From contig CANQXE010000014.1 in the NCBI GenBank assembly GCA_947627725.1, positions 1 through 64,000 on the forward strand: a DNA stretch of 64,000 nt, written 5' to 3'. The notes beneath the pieces are model-generated. The model worked only from the letters and a program-made list of their open reading frames with translations, searched no databases and was not told the origin of the DNA. This document shows, piece after piece, positions 31,009 to 41,091 of the stretch. The position numbers and the translations under genes were made by a program. Source of the stretch: an uncultured Clostridia bacterium. Lineage in GTDB: Bacteria > Bacillota > Clostridia > Oscillospirales > Acutalibacteraceae. Position 1 is the stretch's first letter. Every line of letters begins with the position of its first letter.

Positions 31009-33711
31009 TTACTTACCCTCTTTTTCTATGATTTCAAGGACGCCCGACTTAACACCCACCTCGAATGTAAACTCAAGCGAGCCTTTGTTTCTTTCGTTAA
31101 ACTGAACTTCATTACCGTCAAGAAATGCCGTATATTCAGCTTTATCGGACAGAGTAACTATAATTGTATACCTCTCGTTCTCACCGAAATATTTAAACGA
31201 AATCTCCGCGCTTTTATCCGTCGTTTTCTGATAATCAGTCCAGATATCAAAGCCTGTTGTAACAGTCTGAGGCTTAAAATACGCGTTTGCCCAAATACAA
31301 ATCGGAGCGGAAAGTCCGCCGAAATTATGAAACCAGCCGCCGCGCCTTGTCGCAATACCGAAGCACTCATATGTGTAATAGGAAAAATCCGTCTCCTCCT
31401 TCCACATATCAAGCGCCCGCTTTGCAATTTCATAAGCAAAATCAGCATCGCCGTTATCAAGCATTGTTTTCCAGATAAACCATTGATGGCTCATCCAAAC
31501 ATTGCCATTCCAGTAGCCGTCGTCAATGTAATATGACGCTGACATATCAACGGCTGATATACCCGCCCGTGACCACATTTCATCAGGATTTTTGATATGC
31601 TCCATTATTCTTTTTTTTCGTTCGCCTTTGACAGCCCCTGCGACAATAGGATAGATTCCGTCCATACCCTTATTCCAGTTTTCACCATCATCGGTTTTCA
31701 TAATGCCCGTCACATTTCCGTGCCTGTCATAGAGCGTATAACCGAAATAACCGCTTTCCTCGTCCCAGGCAAGCTCATTGAGCGCATTTGTTGAATATTC
31801 AATATCAGCGTCATACACCTTTATATCCTCAAGCCTGCCGAGAGAATGCGCTACCATTTTCATAATCTTGCCTGCCCGAATAATCTGAGCGGTGGAAAGA
31901 CAAGGGCATGTATACTCCTCTGCTTTATTCGCAATCATTTCCATTTGCGCAGGGTAATCGTCCATACCGCAGTGCGAATACCAGTAATCGTATGTGGTTA
32001 AAAGTCCGTTATTGAACTTCGCACAGGTTGAGGCATAACATCTGCCCCTCAAAAACTCATAATAAATCTTCGCTTTTTCATAAAGAAAGGCGATTTTTTC
32101 CTTGTCCTCCGTCCTTTTTAAAAGCTCAAGATATTCCGCAAACTGGGTTGGGACAAGCGAGCCGTGAAGCAGAAAAGCAAAATCCTTATTTGTATCATCA
32201 CAAAGATACATATCAAGCGCATACTGACAAAGCTCCTTTGAAAATTCAAGAAGCCCCATACCGATAAAACCGCTGTCCCACGTATAAAAGCTGTCCCACC
32301 TCTTGCCCGGTGTGTGGTGAATTACGTTTTCACCGTGGCGGTAAACAGGATAAACAACATTCGTCAGTAGTGTAGCTTTGAGAATTTCAGCAGAAAGGGT
32401 ATATTTTTTACCGGCTTCATTAAACTCTGTTACAGCCTTATCCGTCTTTGCGTTTTCATAAATGCTTTCATATTCTTTATATGAAAGCGGTTCAAAAGCC
32501 TCATTAGATAAAACCACATATTCAACATGCGAGGTATTCGGCTTAAGAAATATTGACTTAATCAGCGTATTGTGAAAAAAGCCTTTGTCGCTTGTCTTTC
32601 TTTGAAATGAGTTGGAAAAGGTTTCCCGCAAATCATCATATGTCGGGTCACCATTTGACAGGCGGTTTATGAGTGCGTCCTCAAGCGAGCCTGACTTCAG
32701 GCTTCGCTCCCTTGTATTTTTATTATGAGTAAGAATATAAAACGGCTTTTCAACTCCGCCGTATTTAAGAGCGGTTCTGTGACCGTTCTCCGTTTTTTCT
32801 GTTTTTATTTCGGGTACATATGGAAACGGCACCTTTTCAACAGTAAGCTTACTTTTGTCCGATTCTTCAATCACAGCAAGAAAATCAAGCTCAATTCCTG
32901 CCGTACCTGAGCTTTCAAGTGTAAACTCATCCATATACGGGATATAAGCAAAGGCAAGCTCATTACTGTTTTTGAAAACTGTTTTCCTGCCGTTCATATC
33001 AAATACGGCATCACCGTCTGTAACGGTCCTGTATCTTACCCCAATAACAGGATTTTCAAACCCGTCTGCCTTGAATTTATATGCTACCTTATCTCCCTTT
33101 TCACAACCGAACGGTTTAAGCTTCAGAAAGTGAACATGAGCATTACCGCATCTGTCGCCAAGTCCCTTTCCGAGATAAAAATCCTTATCGGCAAACATTC
33201 CCTTAAACATGCCGTCGGGATTTTCCTCATCCCACGGACGTGCTGTTTTATATGAATAGCTTTCATAGTCGTTAGCCGTTTTTAAAAGACATTTTTTCGG
33301 CGTATTAACCTTTATATAGGTCGGATACGGGAATTCAAGCGCGCCGAAAACATTTAATATACAGTTTTGCGTGAGATGAGTATTATTAAAAAACTCGCAC
33401 CGCATTAAATAGGAATTGCTTTTTATTTTGGAGAAAGAAACATCGGCATATACCTTGTCCTTCCACATAAGCTCATATCTGTAAGAAAAAAAAGTGTAAT
33501 CACTTTTACAGCTCCACAAATGGTAACCGGACGGGACTGTCACATTCGGTACAGGGGTTGCGCTGTTCCAGAGAGTGGGATGAACTGAAAAATCAAATCT
33601 TGCTCCGACATCTTTGAATTCATCAATAATCTTTGAAATCCCCATATATTTTTTAGAATAAGGTCCCCATTCGGGCATTATTATTTTATCTTGTGAAGTT
33701 TTAATCATCAA
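31009..33711 (-). CDS. Glycoside hydrolase, (alpha/alpha)6-barrel, GH63/MGH-like
   Basis: 'KRWDSFYTWDSGFIGMGLLEFS', 'YWNGNVWMSHQWFIWKTM', 'YECFG...GWFHNFGGLSAP'. Confidence 0.7.
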   Translation of the reverse strand: MMIKTSQDKIIMPEWGPYSKKYMGISKIIDEFKDVGARFDFSVHPTLWNSATPVPNVTVPSGYHLWSCKSDYTFFSYRYELMWKDKVYADVSFSKIKSNSYLMRCEFFNNTHLTQNCILNVFGALEFPYPTYIKVNTPKKCLLKTANDYESYSYKTARPWDEENPDGMFKGMFADKDFYLGKGLGDRCGNAHVHFLKLKPFGCEKGDKVAYKFKADGFENPVIGVRYRTVTDGDAVFDMNGRKTVFKNSNELAFAYIPYMDEFTLESSGTAGIELDFLAVIEESDKSKLTVEKVPFPYVPEIKTEKTENGHRTALKYGGVEKPFYILTHNKNTRERSLKSGSLEDALINRLSNGDPTYDDLRETFSNSFQRKTSDKGFFHNTLIKSIFLKPNTSHVEYVVLSNEAFEPLSYKEYESIYENAKTDKAVTEFNEAGKKYTLSAEILKATLLTNVVYPVYRHGENVIHHTPGKRWDSFYTWDSGFIGMGLLEFSKELCQYALDMYLCDDTNKDFAFLLHGSLVPTQFAEYLELLKRTEDKEKIAFLYEKAKIYYEFLRGRCYASTCAKFNNGLLTTYDYWYSHCGMDDYPAQMEMIANKAEEYTCPCLSTAQIIRAGKIMKMVAHSLGRLEDIKVYDADIEYSTNALNELAWDEESGYFGYTLYDRHGNVTGIMKTDDGENWNKGMDGIYPIVAGAVKGERKKRIMEHIKNPDEMWSRAGISAVDMSASYYIDDGYWNGNVWMSHQWFIWKTMLDNGDADFAYEIAKRALDMWKEETDFSYYTYECFGIATRRGGWFHNFGGLSAPICIWANAYFKPQTVTTGFDIWTDYQKTTDKSAEISFKYFGENERYTIIVTLSDKAEYTAFLDGNEVQFNERNKGSLEFTFEVGVKSGVLEIIEKEGK

Positions 33712-33792
33712 TCGTTCCTCTGTGCCAAAATTCAGTATAATTCATTATCTAACTTTTACATTATTTTGTCAATAGAATAAATAAAACTATTA

Positions 33793-33821
33793 TTGACAAA
33801 AACAATAATATAAAGTAATAT
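33793..33821 (+). promoter_or_regulatory. Sigma-A-type promoter for the Wzz/BY-kinase operon
   Basis: TTGACA-N17-TAATAT, about 40 bp before the ATG. Confidence 0.7.
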
Positions 33822-33863
33822 ATATGATAATTAAATCATAATTTTGAAAGATGGAGAAAAAAC

Positions 33864-34625
33864 ATGAATATTGATGCAAATGTACAGAAAATTATTACCC
33901 TTTTAATAAAAAAATGGAAAATAATTATTTTGTTTGCACTTATAGGAACTCTTCTTGCGTATGTTTACACCGCTAATTTCACAACCCTGACCTATTCTTC
34001 AAACGTTGAATTTTTAGCATATGCGCAGGATTCACAGCAGGAGCTTTCAGATTCAACGGCAGCCGCACAGCAGGTAAGCAATACAAGCCGGATGAATTAT
34101 GCTATTAAAATGCTTGATACCTACATTGAGCTTTTTAAAACAAATGAATTCAATCAGGCTGTCGCAAACGATTTAAACGACAGCTATAACACCTCATACA
34201 CCATAGGGCAGATAAAAAATGCTGTTATATATGAAGAGGTTGAAGGCACTGCTATGTTTAAGGTGACGGTAACAACGACAAACGCGGATATGTCATACCA
34301 AATCGCAAATCAGCTTGAAAAAAGTATTCCCGAGAAAATGAAAGCTACAAACAACGGTCTTGTTCAGGCTTCGGTAGAGGACACTGCTCTTAAAGCAAGC
34401 ACATCGGAAAGTCTCGGTTATCCTAAAAAATGCCTGTTGGGATTTGCGGTAGGCGCAGTTCTTGCCGCCGCATATATTATTCTGCGTGATTTGCTTGATG
34501 TTCGTATTAAAGGTAACGACAACCTCAGCGAACGCTACGGAATACCGGTACTCGGAGCAATACCCGAATTTGAGCTGAAAACATCTAACAGCAAAAATAC
34601 AGACAAGAAGGGAGCTAAACAATAA
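33864..34625 (+). CDS. Wzz/CapA-like chain-length determinant (tyrosine kinase modulator)
   Basis: Two terminal TMs around an extracytoplasmic domain; followed by the kinase gene. Confidence 0.85.
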   Translation: MNIDANVQKIITLLIKKWKIIILFALIGTLLAYVYTANFTTLTYSSNVEFLAYAQDSQQELSDSTAAAQQVSNTSRMNYAIKMLDTYIELFKTNEFNQAVANDLNDSYNTSYTIGQIKNAVIYEEVEGTAMFKVTVTTTNADMSYQIANQLEKSIPEKMKATNNGLVQASVEDTALKASTSESLGYPKKCLLGFAVGAVLAAAYIILRDLLDVRIKGNDNLSERYGIPVLGAIPEFELKTSNSKNTDKKGAKQ

Positions 34626-35473
34626 TGGCTAATAAGAAAAAGGATTCAACATCGGCAACATCCCGTTATCTTCTTGAAAAAGCCCCTATTCAGCCGTCAT
34701 TGAAATTCAGAATTGAGGAATCATATAAAACCATCCGTGCAAATATTATGTTTTCGGTAATGAAAAAGGGCTGCAAAATTATAGTCGTCACCTCTTCTGT
34801 TCCGAATGAAGGAAAAACCACAACAACGGTTAATTTAGCCGTAAGTATTTCACAGGCTGACCAAAGAGTTCTTCTGATTGACGGAGACCTCAGAAAACCT
34901 AAGGTTCATAGCTACTTTTCTATTGCAAGCTCTCCCGGACTTACAAATTATCTCGGCGATAAAATTTCAGGAAAACGATCTGCCGATTTATTCAGCGTTA
35001 TACATCCTACGGAATATGAAAATCTCTGTGTACTGTGTTCAGGTACAATTCCTCCAAATCCTGCAGAGCTTTTAGGCTCTGAAATTATGGCGGAGTTTCT
35101 TGATGACGTAAGCAACGACTTTGATTATATTATTATCGACACACCTCCCGTTAATGTCGTATCCGACTCTCTTCCTCTTATCAGGGAATCCGACGGCGTT
35201 GTCCTTGTTGTACGCTCTAACCAGTCAACGCATCCTGAGCTTCAGAAAGCACTTTCGGCGCTTGAATTTATTGACGCTAAAATTTTGGGCTTTGTCGTTA
35301 ACTTTGTTGAATCAAAAGCAGGCAGAGGAAAATATTCATATAAATACGGAAAATACGGCAAGTACGGTAAGTACGGATACAGCTCTTACGGTGGATATGG
35401 ATATGGATACGGTTACGGATATTATGATTCCTATGGCAACAATAAGTACGATACCAACAGCAGTCAGAGATAA
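34625..35473 (+). CDS. Bacterial tyrosine kinase, CpsD/CapB (BY-kinase) family
   Basis: 'VTSSVPNEGKTTTTVNLAVSISQADQRVLLIDGDLRKP', 'YIIIDTPPVNVVSD'; C-terminal tyrosine cluster. Confidence 0.93.
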   Translation: MANKKKDSTSATSRYLLEKAPIQPSLKFRIEESYKTIRANIMFSVMKKGCKIIVVTSSVPNEGKTTTTVNLAVSISQADQRVLLIDGDLRKPKVHSYFSIASSPGLTNYLGDKISGKRSADLFSVIHPTEYENLCVLCSGTIPPNPAELLGSEIMAEFLDDVSNDFDYIIIDTPPVNVVSDSLPLIRESDGVVLVVRSNQSTHPELQKALSALEFIDAKILGFVVNFVESKAGRGKYSYKYGKYGKYGKYGYSSYGGYGYGYGYGYYDSYGNNKYDTNSSQR

Positions 35474-35490
35474 TAAGGAGTGTTTTTACA

Positions 35491-36207
35491 ATGTTAATAA
35501 ATAATCTTGTAGAAACTCACTGCCACATTTTACCGGGGATTGACGACGGCTCGCCTGATATTGAAACAAGCGTTAAAATGGTAGCCAGTCTTAAAGCACA
35601 GGGAGCAAGGGCTATTATACTTACACCTCATTATTATTCAGACTCAATATCGCTTGATGACTTCATTGAGAGACGTGATACGGCATTTAATGAGCTCAAA
35701 AGCGCTTTGCCGAGTGACAGTCCTCTTCTTATTCCTGCCGCAGAGGTATATGTGAGCCAGTATCTTTTCAGCAATGAAAATCTCAGCAGAATCGCTATAG
35801 GAAATTCAGGATACGCTTTAATTGAGCACCCGTTTTCTTCAAACTTTTCACAGGGTACATATGACAGATTGTTAAACCTTACTTACGAAAGCGGCATTAA
35901 ACCTGTTCTCGCACATATAGAACGATACCATGCTTTAATTGAAAATGAGGATTTGCTTGATGAATATATAAATATGGGCTGTCTTACTCAGGTAAATATC
36001 AGCTCATTTTCGGACTCGTCAAGACACATAAAAAAAAGACTTTTCAAATATCTTGAAAACGGAAAAATCCATTTTATCGGCTCTGACTGTCATAATCTTA
36101 CAACACGTCCGCCGGATTATAGAAACGGCGCTAATGAAATAATTAAAAAGTGCGGAAAAGAGATCATTGACAGACTTGAAAAAAACACTGATTTATTAAT
36201 TAAATAG
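35491..36207 (+). CDS. CpsB/YwqE-type PHP-family protein-tyrosine phosphatase
   Basis: 'ETHCHILPGIDDGSPDIETSVKM', 'LTPHYYSD', 'FIGSDCHNL'. Confidence 0.92.
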   Translation: MLINNLVETHCHILPGIDDGSPDIETSVKMVASLKAQGARAIILTPHYYSDSISLDDFIERRDTAFNELKSALPSDSPLLIPAAEVYVSQYLFSNENLSRIAIGNSGYALIEHPFSSNFSQGTYDRLLNLTYESGIKPVLAHIERYHALIENEDLLDEYINMGCLTQVNISSFSDSSRHIKKRLFKYLENGKIHFIGSDCHNLTTRPPDYRNGANEIIKKCGKEIIDRLEKNTDLLIK

Positions 36208-36211
36208 CGAT

Positions 36212-36251
36212 AAAAAAGGACAGAAAGCCTTTTGGTTTTCTGCCCTTTTTC
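36212..36251. terminator. Intrinsic terminator between convergent operons
   Basis: AAAAAAGGACAGAAAGCC-TTTT-GGTTTTCTGCCCTTTTT. Confidence 0.8.
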
Positions 36252-36267
36252 TAATTATAATAAGTGA

Positions 36268-36924
36268 TTATTTTGCCATTTCCGCTCTTGCTTCTTTGAT
36301 ACGCTTAACAAACAGCTTTCCTGTTTCGGTAATTTTGTTATAATCACCTGTTTTGGCACCTGCGATAAGCGACGAGCCTGCTCCGCATGCGATAGCGCCT
36401 GCCTTGATCCAGTCCTTAACATTGTCTACATCCACACCGCCCGACGGCATCATAACAGCGTTAGGAATAGGACCGTGGATATCCTTTATAAACGCGGGAC
36501 CTGCTATATCGCCCGGAAAGACCTTAAGAACATCTGCACCGCATTCCATAGCGTGAACAGCCTCAGTCGGAGTATAAATACCCGGCATTGACGGTACGCC
36601 GTAACGGTTACAGGTTCTGACTGTTTCAGGGTCAAAATACGGTGACACAATATATTCCGCTCCCGCGAGAATTGCAATACGCGCGGTAGCAGCGTCCATA
36701 ACGGTACCTGCGCCGATAATGATCTCACCTGAATTGTATTTTTCCTTCATTGCCTCAATAAGCTTATCTGCATGGGGAACCGTAAAGGTAAGCTCGATTG
36801 CCGCAACACCGCCCGCTATACATGCATCGGTGATTTTTTCTGCCTGTTCAATTGATGTCGCGCGAACAACAGCAACAATACCTACCTCCTGGATTTTTGC
36901 TAAGGTTTCAATTTTATTTGCCAT
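36268..36924 (-). CDS. eda: 2-dehydro-3-deoxyphosphogluconate (KDPG) aldolase
   Basis: 'VAVVRATSIEQAEKI', 'IELTFTVPHADKLI', 'GAGTVMD', 'VKVFPGDIAGPAFIKDIHGP'-like segment. Confidence 0.92.
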   Translation of the reverse strand: MANKIETLAKIQEVGIVAVVRATSIEQAEKITDACIAGGVAAIELTFTVPHADKLIEAMKEKYNSGEIIIGAGTVMDAATARIAILAGAEYIVSPYFDPETVRTCNRYGVPSMPGIYTPTEAVHAMECGADVLKVFPGDIAGPAFIKDIHGPIPNAVMMPSGGVDVDNVKDWIKAGAIACGAGSSLIAGAKTGDYNKITETGKLFVKRIKEARAEMAK

Positions 36925-36988
36925 TTTAATATCTCCTAAGTTCTGTTTTATTTAATTAAAAAATTTTTCAGCTATGAAAGACACCATT

Positions 36989-38086
36989 TTAACGCTGTAC
37001 ACGTGCGCCTGCGCCGTTTACCTTTGCCTCAACCTCTTTAAATGAAGCCATTGATGTATCGCCCGGCGTTGTCATAGCAAGCGCGCCGTGGACTACGCCG
37101 TAATTAACAGCCTTCTGCGCGTCCTGATATGTCATAAGACCATAGATAAGACCTGACGCGAATGAGTCACCGCCGCCAACACGGTCAAGAATTTCAAGTC
37201 CCGGAAATTCAAGCGATTTGTAAATCTTTCCGTCTGCCCAGCAGATTGCCTTCCAGTCATTTACTGTAGCTGTCTTAACGGTTCTCAGCGTCGTCGCAAT
37301 CACCTTAAAATTAGGATAAGCTTCTGTAACGGTTTCTATCATTTTATAATAGCCGTCCATATTAAGCTCCTTGAGATCAGCGTCATTGCCCTCAACCTCA
37401 AAGCCAAGCGAGGCAGTGAAATCCTCTTCGTTGCCTATCATAACATCAATATATTTGGCAATCTCCTTGTTTACCTCTTGAGCCTTTGCCTGACCGCCTA
37501 TATCCTTCCAGAGTGACGGACGGTAGTTCAGGTCATATGAAACGATTGTACCGTATTCCTTTGCCTTTTTAACAGCCTCGATAACCACCTCTGCCGCTGT
37601 TTCGGAAAGTGCGGCATATATACCGCCTGTGTGCAGCCAGCGAACGCCGAGTGTGCCGAAAATGTAATCCCAATCAATATCGCCGGGCTTGAGCTTTGAT
37701 GCGGCAGTATTGCCCCTGTCGGACGCACCGACAGCACCTCGGATACCAAATCCGCGCTCTGTAAAGTTAATACCGTTTCTGACCGTTCTGCCGATACCGT
37801 CAAACGGCATCCACTTAATAAGCGATGTATCAACACCGCCCTGTAAAATCAGGTCTTCCAAAAGATAACCGATTTCATTTTCGGCAAATGCGGTGACGAC
37901 GCCTGTCTTAAGTCCAAAGCATCTTCTCAGACCTCTTGCTACATTGTACTCTCCGCCGCCTTCCCAAGCGCGGAATGAACGTGCGGTTTTAATTCTTCCC
38001 TCTCCCGGGTCAAGTCTGAGCATTATCTCGCCGAGCGAGATTTCGTCAAACGCGCATTCTTCCTTCGGTCTTAATTTCAAATCCAT
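36989..38086 (-). CDS. kdgK: PfkB-family carbohydrate kinase, probable 2-keto-3-deoxygluconate kinase
   Basis: 'VSYDLNYRPSLW', 'DRVGGGDSFASGLIYGL'; sits between eda and uxaC. Confidence 0.87.
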   Translation of the reverse strand: MDLKLRPKEECAFDEISLGEIMLRLDPGEGRIKTARSFRAWEGGGEYNVARGLRRCFGLKTGVVTAFAENEIGYLLEDLILQGGVDTSLIKWMPFDGIGRTVRNGINFTERGFGIRGAVGASDRGNTAASKLKPGDIDWDYIFGTLGVRWLHTGGIYAALSETAAEVVIEAVKKAKEYGTIVSYDLNYRPSLWKDIGGQAKAQEVNKEIAKYIDVMIGNEEDFTASLGFEVEGNDADLKELNMDGYYKMIETVTEAYPNFKVIATTLRTVKTATVNDWKAICWADGKIYKSLEFPGLEILDRVGGGDSFASGLIYGLMTYQDAQKAVNYGVVHGALAMTTPGDTSMASFKEVEAKVNGAGARVQR

Positions 38087-38103
38087 TTTTATTCCTCCAA
38101 AAT

Positions 38104-39507
38104 CTATTCAAAATGAAAATATTTTATAGCGTTGTTATAGCAGATACCCTGAACAATTTCTTTCAGAATATCCTCGTCGTAAGCATACCATCCGTCCTCA
38201 ACCCACCTTCCGATGAGCGAACACATAATGCGTCTGAAGTATTCGTGTCTTCCGTATGAGGTAAAGGAACGGGAGTCAGTCTCCATACCGATAAATTTAC
38301 CGAGTACGCCGAGATTGCCGAGCGTTTTCATCTGATTAATCATACCGTCCATTGTGTCAAGAAACCACCACGCAGGACCGAACTGGATTTTTGACTGTGC
38401 GTCTGACGACTGGAAGTTTCCGAGCATTGTACCAAGCACGGTATTGTCCTTGTCATTCAGATTGAACAAAATTGTTTTAGGAAGTTTATCCTCACTGTTA
38501 AGGGCATCAAGGAAGCGTGAGAGAGGCTGCGCAATCTCAAAATCACCTACTGAGTCAAAGCCTGTATCCGCGCCGAGCTTATTAAACATCAGAGTATTAT
38601 TATTCCTCATTGCGCCGATATGAATCTCCATTGCCCAGCCAAGCTCGTGATACTTTTTACCGAGTGCGAGAAGAATGGGCGTTCTGTATTTATCACACTC
38701 GCCGGAAGAAATTTTTTCTCCGTTCATCGCACGTGAAAAAATATTCTCGATTTCCGCATCATCTGCGACAGCATACGGAGGATAATCAAACGCCTGGTCT
38801 GAAATACGGCAGCCGGCCGAATGAAAATAATCGGCTCTTTTAAGCAGCGCCGTAATGACGTCCTTATAGCTCTTAATTTCTACGCCTGAAGCATCACTCA
38901 GGCTTTTTATATAATCTGCAAATCCGTCAAGGTGAGCGTTGAGAGCCTTATCGGGTCTGAAGCTCGGCAGCACCTTGCAGTCAAAACCTGATACATCCTT
39001 AAGCAGCTTATGATATTTCAAATCGTCAATCGGATCGTCCGTTGTACAAACAATTTTGACATTGCTTTTTGTTATAAGGCTTCGGGGTCTGAAATCACCT
39101 TTTTCAATTACCTTATTTGCTCTGTCAAAAATATCGCCTGCGGTCCTTGCATTAAGAGGCGTATCTATACCGAAATAACGCTGAAGCTCAATATGTGCCC
39201 AATGATAGAGCGGATTGCCGATGCAATACTGCAGCGTATAACCGAATTTTTCAAACTTTTCCTTTGCTGTCGCGTCACCTGTGCAGTATCTCTCGTCAAT
39301 ACCGCAGCTTCTCATGGCTCTCCACTTGTAATGGTCGCCCGAAAGCCAAAGCTCGGTAATATTTTGAGGCGGTTTGTTCTCATAAATTTCCTTTGGACTT
39401 AAATGACAGTGGTAATCACAGATAGGCATATTTTCAGCGTATTCGTGAAATAGCTTTTGTCCCGTTTGCGTATCCAGCAGGAAATTTTCATCCATAAAGC
39501 GTTTCAT
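38104..39507 (-). CDS. uxaC: Glucuronate isomerase
   Basis: 'MPICDYHCHLSPKEIYENK', 'VCTTDDPIDDLKYH', 'GMETDSRSFTSYGRHEYFRRI'. Confidence 0.95.
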   Translation of the reverse strand: MKRFMDENFLLDTQTGQKLFHEYAENMPICDYHCHLSPKEIYENKPPQNITELWLSGDHYKWRAMRSCGIDERYCTGDATAKEKFEKFGYTLQYCIGNPLYHWAHIELQRYFGIDTPLNARTAGDIFDRANKVIEKGDFRPRSLITKSNVKIVCTTDDPIDDLKYHKLLKDVSGFDCKVLPSFRPDKALNAHLDGFADYIKSLSDASGVEIKSYKDVITALLKRADYFHSAGCRISDQAFDYPPYAVADDAEIENIFSRAMNGEKISSGECDKYRTPILLALGKKYHELGWAMEIHIGAMRNNNTLMFNKLGADTGFDSVGDFEIAQPLSRFLDALNSEDKLPKTILFNLNDKDNTVLGTMLGNFQSSDAQSKIQFGPAWWFLDTMDGMINQMKTLGNLGVLGKFIGMETDSRSFTSYGRHEYFRRIMCSLIGRWVEDGWYAYDEDILKEIVQGICYNNAIKYFHFE

Positions 39508-39648
39508 AGAAATCTCCCGATAATCAGTTTCCGAATTTTTTCATAGTAATTATATACCTATATTCCTGTCAATGCAATAATAAATATTGCATATTTTTTA
39601 TCAAAACTATATAATAAAATAAGATAAATGTTAAAGGAGAATATAATT

Positions 39649-40335
39649 ATGAAATATGAAATTAAAGGTTCACCTTTTCCTGCTGCCATCTGTTATTTAG
39701 AAAACGGGGAACAGATTATTACCGAGGGAGGCGGTATGTCGTGGATGAGTCCAAATATGAAAATGGAGACAACGACAAACGGCGGCATAGGAAAAGCAAT
39801 AGGAAGAATGTTTTCAAACGATAAAATTTTTCAAAACAGATACACAAGCGTGGGCGGAAACGGAATGATTAGTTTTACATCCTGCTTCCCGGGAGAAATA
39901 AAGGCTATTGAGGTAAAGCCCGGTGAAGAGCTTATTTGTCAAAAAAGCTCCTTTCTTGCTTCAACTCCGGGCGTTGATATGTCTGTATTCTTCAGAAAAA
40001 AACTTTCAACGGGTCTTTTCGGCGGTGAAGGATTCATTATGCAAAAATTCTCGGGAAACGGACTTTTATTTATAGAGATTGACGGAACTCCGATTGAATA
40101 CAATTTACAGGCAGGAGAGCAAATAATTATTGACACGGGTCATCTTGTTATGATGAGCGCCACCTGCAAAATGGATATCAAGACAATTTCGGGTATGAAA
40201 AATATTATCTTCGGCGGCGAAGGTATATTCAACACTGTTGTTGAGGGACCGGGCAAGGTTATTCTCCAGACAATGCCTGTTACAAAACTCGCAGATATGC
40301 TTGCGGCATATATCCCTACATCAAATTCACAATAA
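39649..40335 (+). CDS. TIGR00266/AIM24-family protein
   Basis: 'ITEGGGMSWMSPNMKMETTT', 'ISFTSCFPGEIKAIEV'; RBS AAAGGAG before Met at 39649. Confidence 0.85.
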   Translation: MKYEIKGSPFPAAICYLENGEQIITEGGGMSWMSPNMKMETTTNGGIGKAIGRMFSNDKIFQNRYTSVGGNGMISFTSCFPGEIKAIEVKPGEELICQKSSFLASTPGVDMSVFFRKKLSTGLFGGEGFIMQKFSGNGLLFIEIDGTPIEYNLQAGEQIIIDTGHLVMMSATCKMDIKTISGMKNIIFGGEGIFNTVVEGPGKVILQTMPVTKLADMLAAYIPTSNSQ

Positions 40336-40342
40336 AAATTAT

Positions 40343-40382
40343 AAAAAGGGGCTGTCTCACGGAAATGAGGCAACCCCTTTTG
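40343..40382. terminator. Intrinsic terminator, likely bidirectional
   Basis: AAAAAGGGGCTGTCTCACGGAAATGAGGCAACCCCTTTT. Confidence 0.8.
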
Positions 40383-40391
40383 GTTATACTA

Positions 40392-40631
40392 TTAATCAGC
40401 TGAATAAGGGAGAAGCGCAATATGTCTTGCTCTCTTAATAGCAGTGGTAAGCTCTCTCTGATGCTTTGCACAAGTACCTGTTACACGACGCGGAAGAATT
40501 TTTGCTCTTTCAGAAACAAATCTCTTAAGCTTTGTAACATCTTTGTAGTCGATTTCCTCAACTTTGTCAACACAGAAAACGCAAACCTTCTTACGACCCT
40601 TGCGCGGTCCGTTGGCTTTATTAAATGCCAT
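40392..40631 (-). CDS. rpsR: 30S ribosomal protein S18
   Basis: '[60 protein letters not shown]'. Confidence 0.97.
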   Translation of the reverse strand: MAFNKANGPRKGRKKVCVFCVDKVEEIDYKDVTKLKRFVSERAKILPRRVTGTCAKHQRELTTAIKRARHIALLPYSAD

Positions 40632-40646
40632 AGTCAGTTTCCTCCT

Positions 40647-41078
40647 TTAAAATGGTAAATCGTCGTCATCATCAACGATCTCTTCAAAATCCGAATTGTC
40701 AGCACTTGCATAGCTCGGTGCAGGCTGAGAGAATGCGGGATTTGTTGTACCACTCTCTGCTTTTGAGCCGCAGAATGATACATTGTTTGCAACAACTGTT
40801 ACAGATTTTCTCTTATTTCCGTCCTTGTCAGTAAAATTATCTGTCTGAATAGAGCCTTCAATAGCAATCATTGAGCCCTTGTGGAAATAACGAGAAACAA
40901 ATTCAGCAGTTTGACGCCAAGCAGTAACATCAATAAAATCCGCGCGTCTTTCCTCGCCCTTTGCCTGATATTGTCTGTCACAGGCAATTTGGAAGCTGAT
41001 AACGGAAAGACCATTTGATGTTGTTCTGAGCTCAGGCTCATAAGTTAATCTGCCCATAAGCACAACAGAATTAATCAT
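40647..41078 (-). CDS. ssb: Single-stranded DNA-binding protein
   Basis: 'MINSVVLMGRLTYEPELRTTSNG'; acidic tip DDDDLPF. Confidence 0.96.
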   Translation of the reverse strand: MINSVVLMGRLTYEPELRTTSNGLSVISFQIACDRQYQAKGEERRADFIDVTAWRQTAEFVSRYFHKGSMIAIEGSIQTDNFTDKDGNKRKSVTVVANNVSFCGSKAESGTTNPAFSQPAPSYASADNSDFEEIVDDDDDLPF

Positions 41079-41091
41079 ACTAAGCCCTCCG

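Noticed and set aside
35330-35450. Short tandem repeat resembling a CRISPR or minisatellite
   Set aside because: In frame within the BY-kinase tyrosine tail; no repeat-spacer structure.
36268-39507. uxaC-kdgK-eda as an unusual locus
   Set aside because: Standard hexuronate catabolism operon; nothing unusual beyond the absence of an adjacent regulator.
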